Positions 62,378-64,000 of a DNA stretch of 64,000 nt are shown here, in pieces (within the stretch, counting starts at the first letter, position 1; the number at the start of each line of letters is the position of its first letter). Below the pieces are notes generated by a model. The model saw nothing but the letters and a program-made list of their open reading frames with translations. It searched no databases and had not been told where the DNA came from. Position numbers and translations under genes: made by a program. The stretch is from Geodermatophilus saharensis (GTDB taxonomy: Bacteria > Actinomycetota > Actinomycetes > Mycobacteriales > Geodermatophilaceae): the NCBI RefSeq assembly GCF_900188205.1, contig NZ_FZOH01000004.1:1-64000 (forward strand), written 5' to 3'.

Positions 62378-63688
62378 TCAGGCCGCCGGGACGAGCAGGG
62401 CCACGCACTCGACGTGCGCGGTCATCGGGAAGGCGTCGAACGCGCGCAGCCCGGTGAGGCGGTACCCGGCGCCGGCGAGGACGGCGACGTCGCGGCCCAG
62501 CGACGCCGGGTCGCAGGCCACGTAGACGACGGCGCGCGCGCCCGTGCCGGCCAGCACCCGGCTGACCGCCGGCCCGGCGCCGGCGCGCGGCGGGTCGAGC
62601 ACGACCACGTCGGGGCCCCCGCCGAGCTCCTCGAGCAGCCCGGTGAGCCCCTCGGCGTCGACCTCGCCCTGCCACACCTCGGCCTGCGGCAGCGCGCCCA
62701 GGTTCGCCTCGGCCGCGGCGCACGCCTCCGCGTCGGCCTCGACGCACACCACCCGCCCGGACTCCCCCACCGCGGGCGCCAGCGCGCCGCCGAACAGGCC
62801 CGCCCCGGCGTAGAGGTCGAGCACCGTCTCCCCCGGCCGCACCGCGGCGAGGTCCCCGACAGCGCCCACCAGCGCGTCGGCGGCCGACTCGTGCACCTGC
62901 CAGAAGCCGGTGCCCTCGACCTCCCAGTCCCGCCCCGCGGCGCGGCGGCCGGCCCGGCCCGCGGGCGGCGCCGGCGTCTGCTCGCCCGGCTGCAGCACGC
63001 GGGTCGAGGTGGGCAGGCCGCGCCGGTCGAGCCGGGTGGTGGTCACCGTGCCCGCGGAGTCGACGGCGACGTCGACGGCGCCCGCGCCCGGCCAGCGGCG
63101 GGTCAGCACCGCGCGGGCGGCCGCCTCGACGGTGATGGGGCAGTCCTCGAGGAGGACCAGGTCGTGCGAGCGGTGCCGCCGCAGCCCCGGCGTCCCGGCC
63201 CGGTCGACGGCGAAGCGTGCCCGCGACCGCCAGCGCAGCGGGCCGCCGGGCAGCGCCTCGACCGACAGGCCCGCCAGCAGCGGGTCGGCGGGGTCGAGCC
63301 GGCCGAGCCGGGTGAGCTGCTCGCGGACGACGTCGGCCTTGAGCCGGCGCTGCCCCTCCCAGGACACGTGCTGCCAGTCGCAGCCGCCGCAGCGCCCCGG
63401 CCCGCTGTACGGGCACGGGCGCTCGACGCGGTCGGGTGAGGCCTCGAGCACCTCGACGGCGTCGGCGCGGCAGTACCCGGGCTGGCGGTCCTCGGTGACC
63501 CGGGCGAGGACCCGCTCCCCCGGCAGGGCGTGCCGCACGAACACCACCCGGCCCTCGTGCCGGGCCACGCAGTGCCCGCCGTGGGCCACCCGGCCGACGG
63601 TCACCTCGAACTCCCGCCCGGTCCACCCCCCGCCACGGTCGGGGCGCGGCGGACGGGGTCCCCGGGGACGGCGGCGGTCCTCACCCAT
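62378..63688 (-). CDS. TrmA/RlmD-family RNA (uracil-5-)-methyltransferase
   Basis: This 436-residue protein has an N-terminal TRAM-like region (TVGRVAHGGHCVARHEGRVVFVRHALPGE), a [4Fe-4S] cluster segment (PCPYSGPGRCGGCDWQH, plus Cys in LLEDCPIT), and a SAM methyltransferase domain with LDLYAGAGLFGGAL, LDPPRAGAGP and catalytic Cys in VYVACDPASLGRD. It methylates a uridine in RNA. Which rRNA or tRNA site is modified is not certain. The ATG overlaps the permease stop by 8 bp. Confidence 0.92.
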   Translation of the reverse strand: MGEDRRRPRGPRPPRPDRGGGWTGREFEVTVGRVAHGGHCVARHEGRVVFVRHALPGERVLARVTEDRQPGYCRADAVEVLEASPDRVERPCPYSGPGRCGGCDWQHVSWEGQRRLKADVVREQLTRLGRLDPADPLLAGLSVEALPGGPLRWRSRARFAVDRAGTPGLRRHRSHDLVLLEDCPITVEAAARAVLTRRWPGAGAVDVAVDSAGTVTTTRLDRRGLPTSTRVLQPGEQTPAPPAGRAGRRAAGRDWEVEGTGFWQVHESAADALVGAVGDLAAVRPGETVLDLYAGAGLFGGALAPAVGESGRVVCVEADAEACAAAEANLGALPQAEVWQGEVDAEGLTGLLEELGGGPDVVVLDPPRAGAGPAVSRVLAGTGARAVVYVACDPASLGRDVAVLAGAGYRLTGLRAFDAFPMTAHVECVALLVPAA

Positions 63689-64000
63689 ACGGCGTCGCCT
63701 CGGCCTGGTCGTCGGTGAGCCCGCGGCGCAGGTCGCCGGGGGCGGGGCCGCCACCGCGGTCGTCGTCGCGGCCGATCGAGCTCTCCAGCTGCCACGGCAC
63801 CGTGGTGATCATGACGCCGGGCTGGAACTGCAGCCGGGCGCGCAGCCGCAGCGCGCTCTGGTTGTGCAGGACGTTCTCCCACCAGTGCCCGACGACGTAC
63901 TGCGGCACGAACACGATGACCAGCTCGCGCGGGCTGGCTCGGCGGACGGCCTTCACGTAGTCGACGACCGGGCGGGTGATCTCCCGGTAGGGCGACTCCA
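63681..64000 (-). CDS. APC-family permease, C-terminal part (5' end outside window)
   Basis: The frame is open to the right edge and gives at least 105 residues. The part seen is the cytoplasmic tail with ESPYREITRPVVDYV, ELVIVFVPQYVVGHWWENVLHNQSALRLRARL and VMITTVPWQLESS. This matches the C-terminal region of actinobacterial amino-acid/polyamine permeases of the APC superfamily with a cytoplasmic extension. No membrane segment lies in the visible part. The substrate cannot be read. It is translationally coupled to the RNA methyltransferase. Confidence 0.75.
   Translation of the reverse strand, partial: ESPYREITRPVVDYVKAVRRASPRELVIVFVPQYVVGHWWENVLHNQSALRLRARLQFQPGVMITTVPWQLESSIGRDDDRGGGPAPGDLRRGLTDDQAEATPYG

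Overview
The window is very GC-rich DNA with many GTG starts, 4-bp ATGA/GTGA gene overlaps, and genes of mycothiol-dependent formaldehyde oxidation, coproporphyrin-type heme synthesis and the non-mevalonate isoprenoid pathway. This points to a Gram-positive actinobacterium. Gene content and gene style resemble Geodermatophilaceae (Geodermatophilus, Blastococcus, Modestobacter), but that family placement is an inference from memory and not a search. I saw no rRNA, tRNA, CRISPR array, integrase or transposase gene.

Layout. (1) 1-8.2 kb: a methylamine or betaine demethylation locus. It holds the end of a mycothiol-dependent formaldehyde dehydrogenase, an MBL-fold hydrolase, a methylenetetrahydrofolate-reductase-like protein, a Rieske oxygenase, an IclR regulator, a Rieske ferredoxin, a FAD reductase and a BCCT transporter. 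A shared GTTGC-type 17-bp motif precedes three of the units. (2) 8.4-13.2 kb: a drug-efflux MFS pump with a divergent TetR regulator, a decayed LysR end, two alpha/beta hydrolases and a small protein. (3) 13.5-16.1 kb: a large DUF4062-STAND NTPase. (4) 16.1-26.3 kb: a possible poly-amino-acid locus. It holds a 1384-residue Pls/PosA-type synthetase, a divergent phosphopantetheinyl transferase, a membrane acyltransferase, a biotin-ligase-N-like protein, a secreted hydrolase and an M1 peptidase lipoprotein.

(5) 26.4-33.5 kb: a TPM protein, a Cys-rich small protein, a membrane protein, an orphan Lon N-terminal domain, an ABC exporter, a cysteine-less OsmC homologue and a Na+/H+ antiporter. (6) 33.7-38.4 kb: a carbohydrate ABC importer without its ATPase, an HNH-Excalibur remnant, a small acidic protein and a cold-shock protein. 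(7) 38.4-43.6 kb: a winged-helix-like protein, a membrane protein, a two-component pair and an in-frame nucleotidyltransferase-MsrB fusion. (8) 43.6-48.6 kb: the heme operon hemE-hemG-DUF4126-hemQ, split by a 1.4-kb two-gene islet flanked by 35-bp direct repeats of the hemG 3' end. (9) 48.8-54.2 kb: DUF3000, RNase D and a xylose/ribose-type ABC importer. (10) 54.5-64 kb: a thiolase and FadB pair, a thiamine-binding protein overlapping dxs, a ROK regulator with a near-leaderless promoter, two small proteins, a TrmA/RlmD-like RNA methyltransferase and the end of an APC permease.

Two families of dispersed intergenic repeats recur. One is a short palindrome (TGCACTTCCGCGGAAGTGCA) at 31.2, 57.8 and 57.96 kb. 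The other is a 65-70 bp hairpin element at 39.0, 50.9 and 62.1 kb, always at or just past a gene's 3' end.
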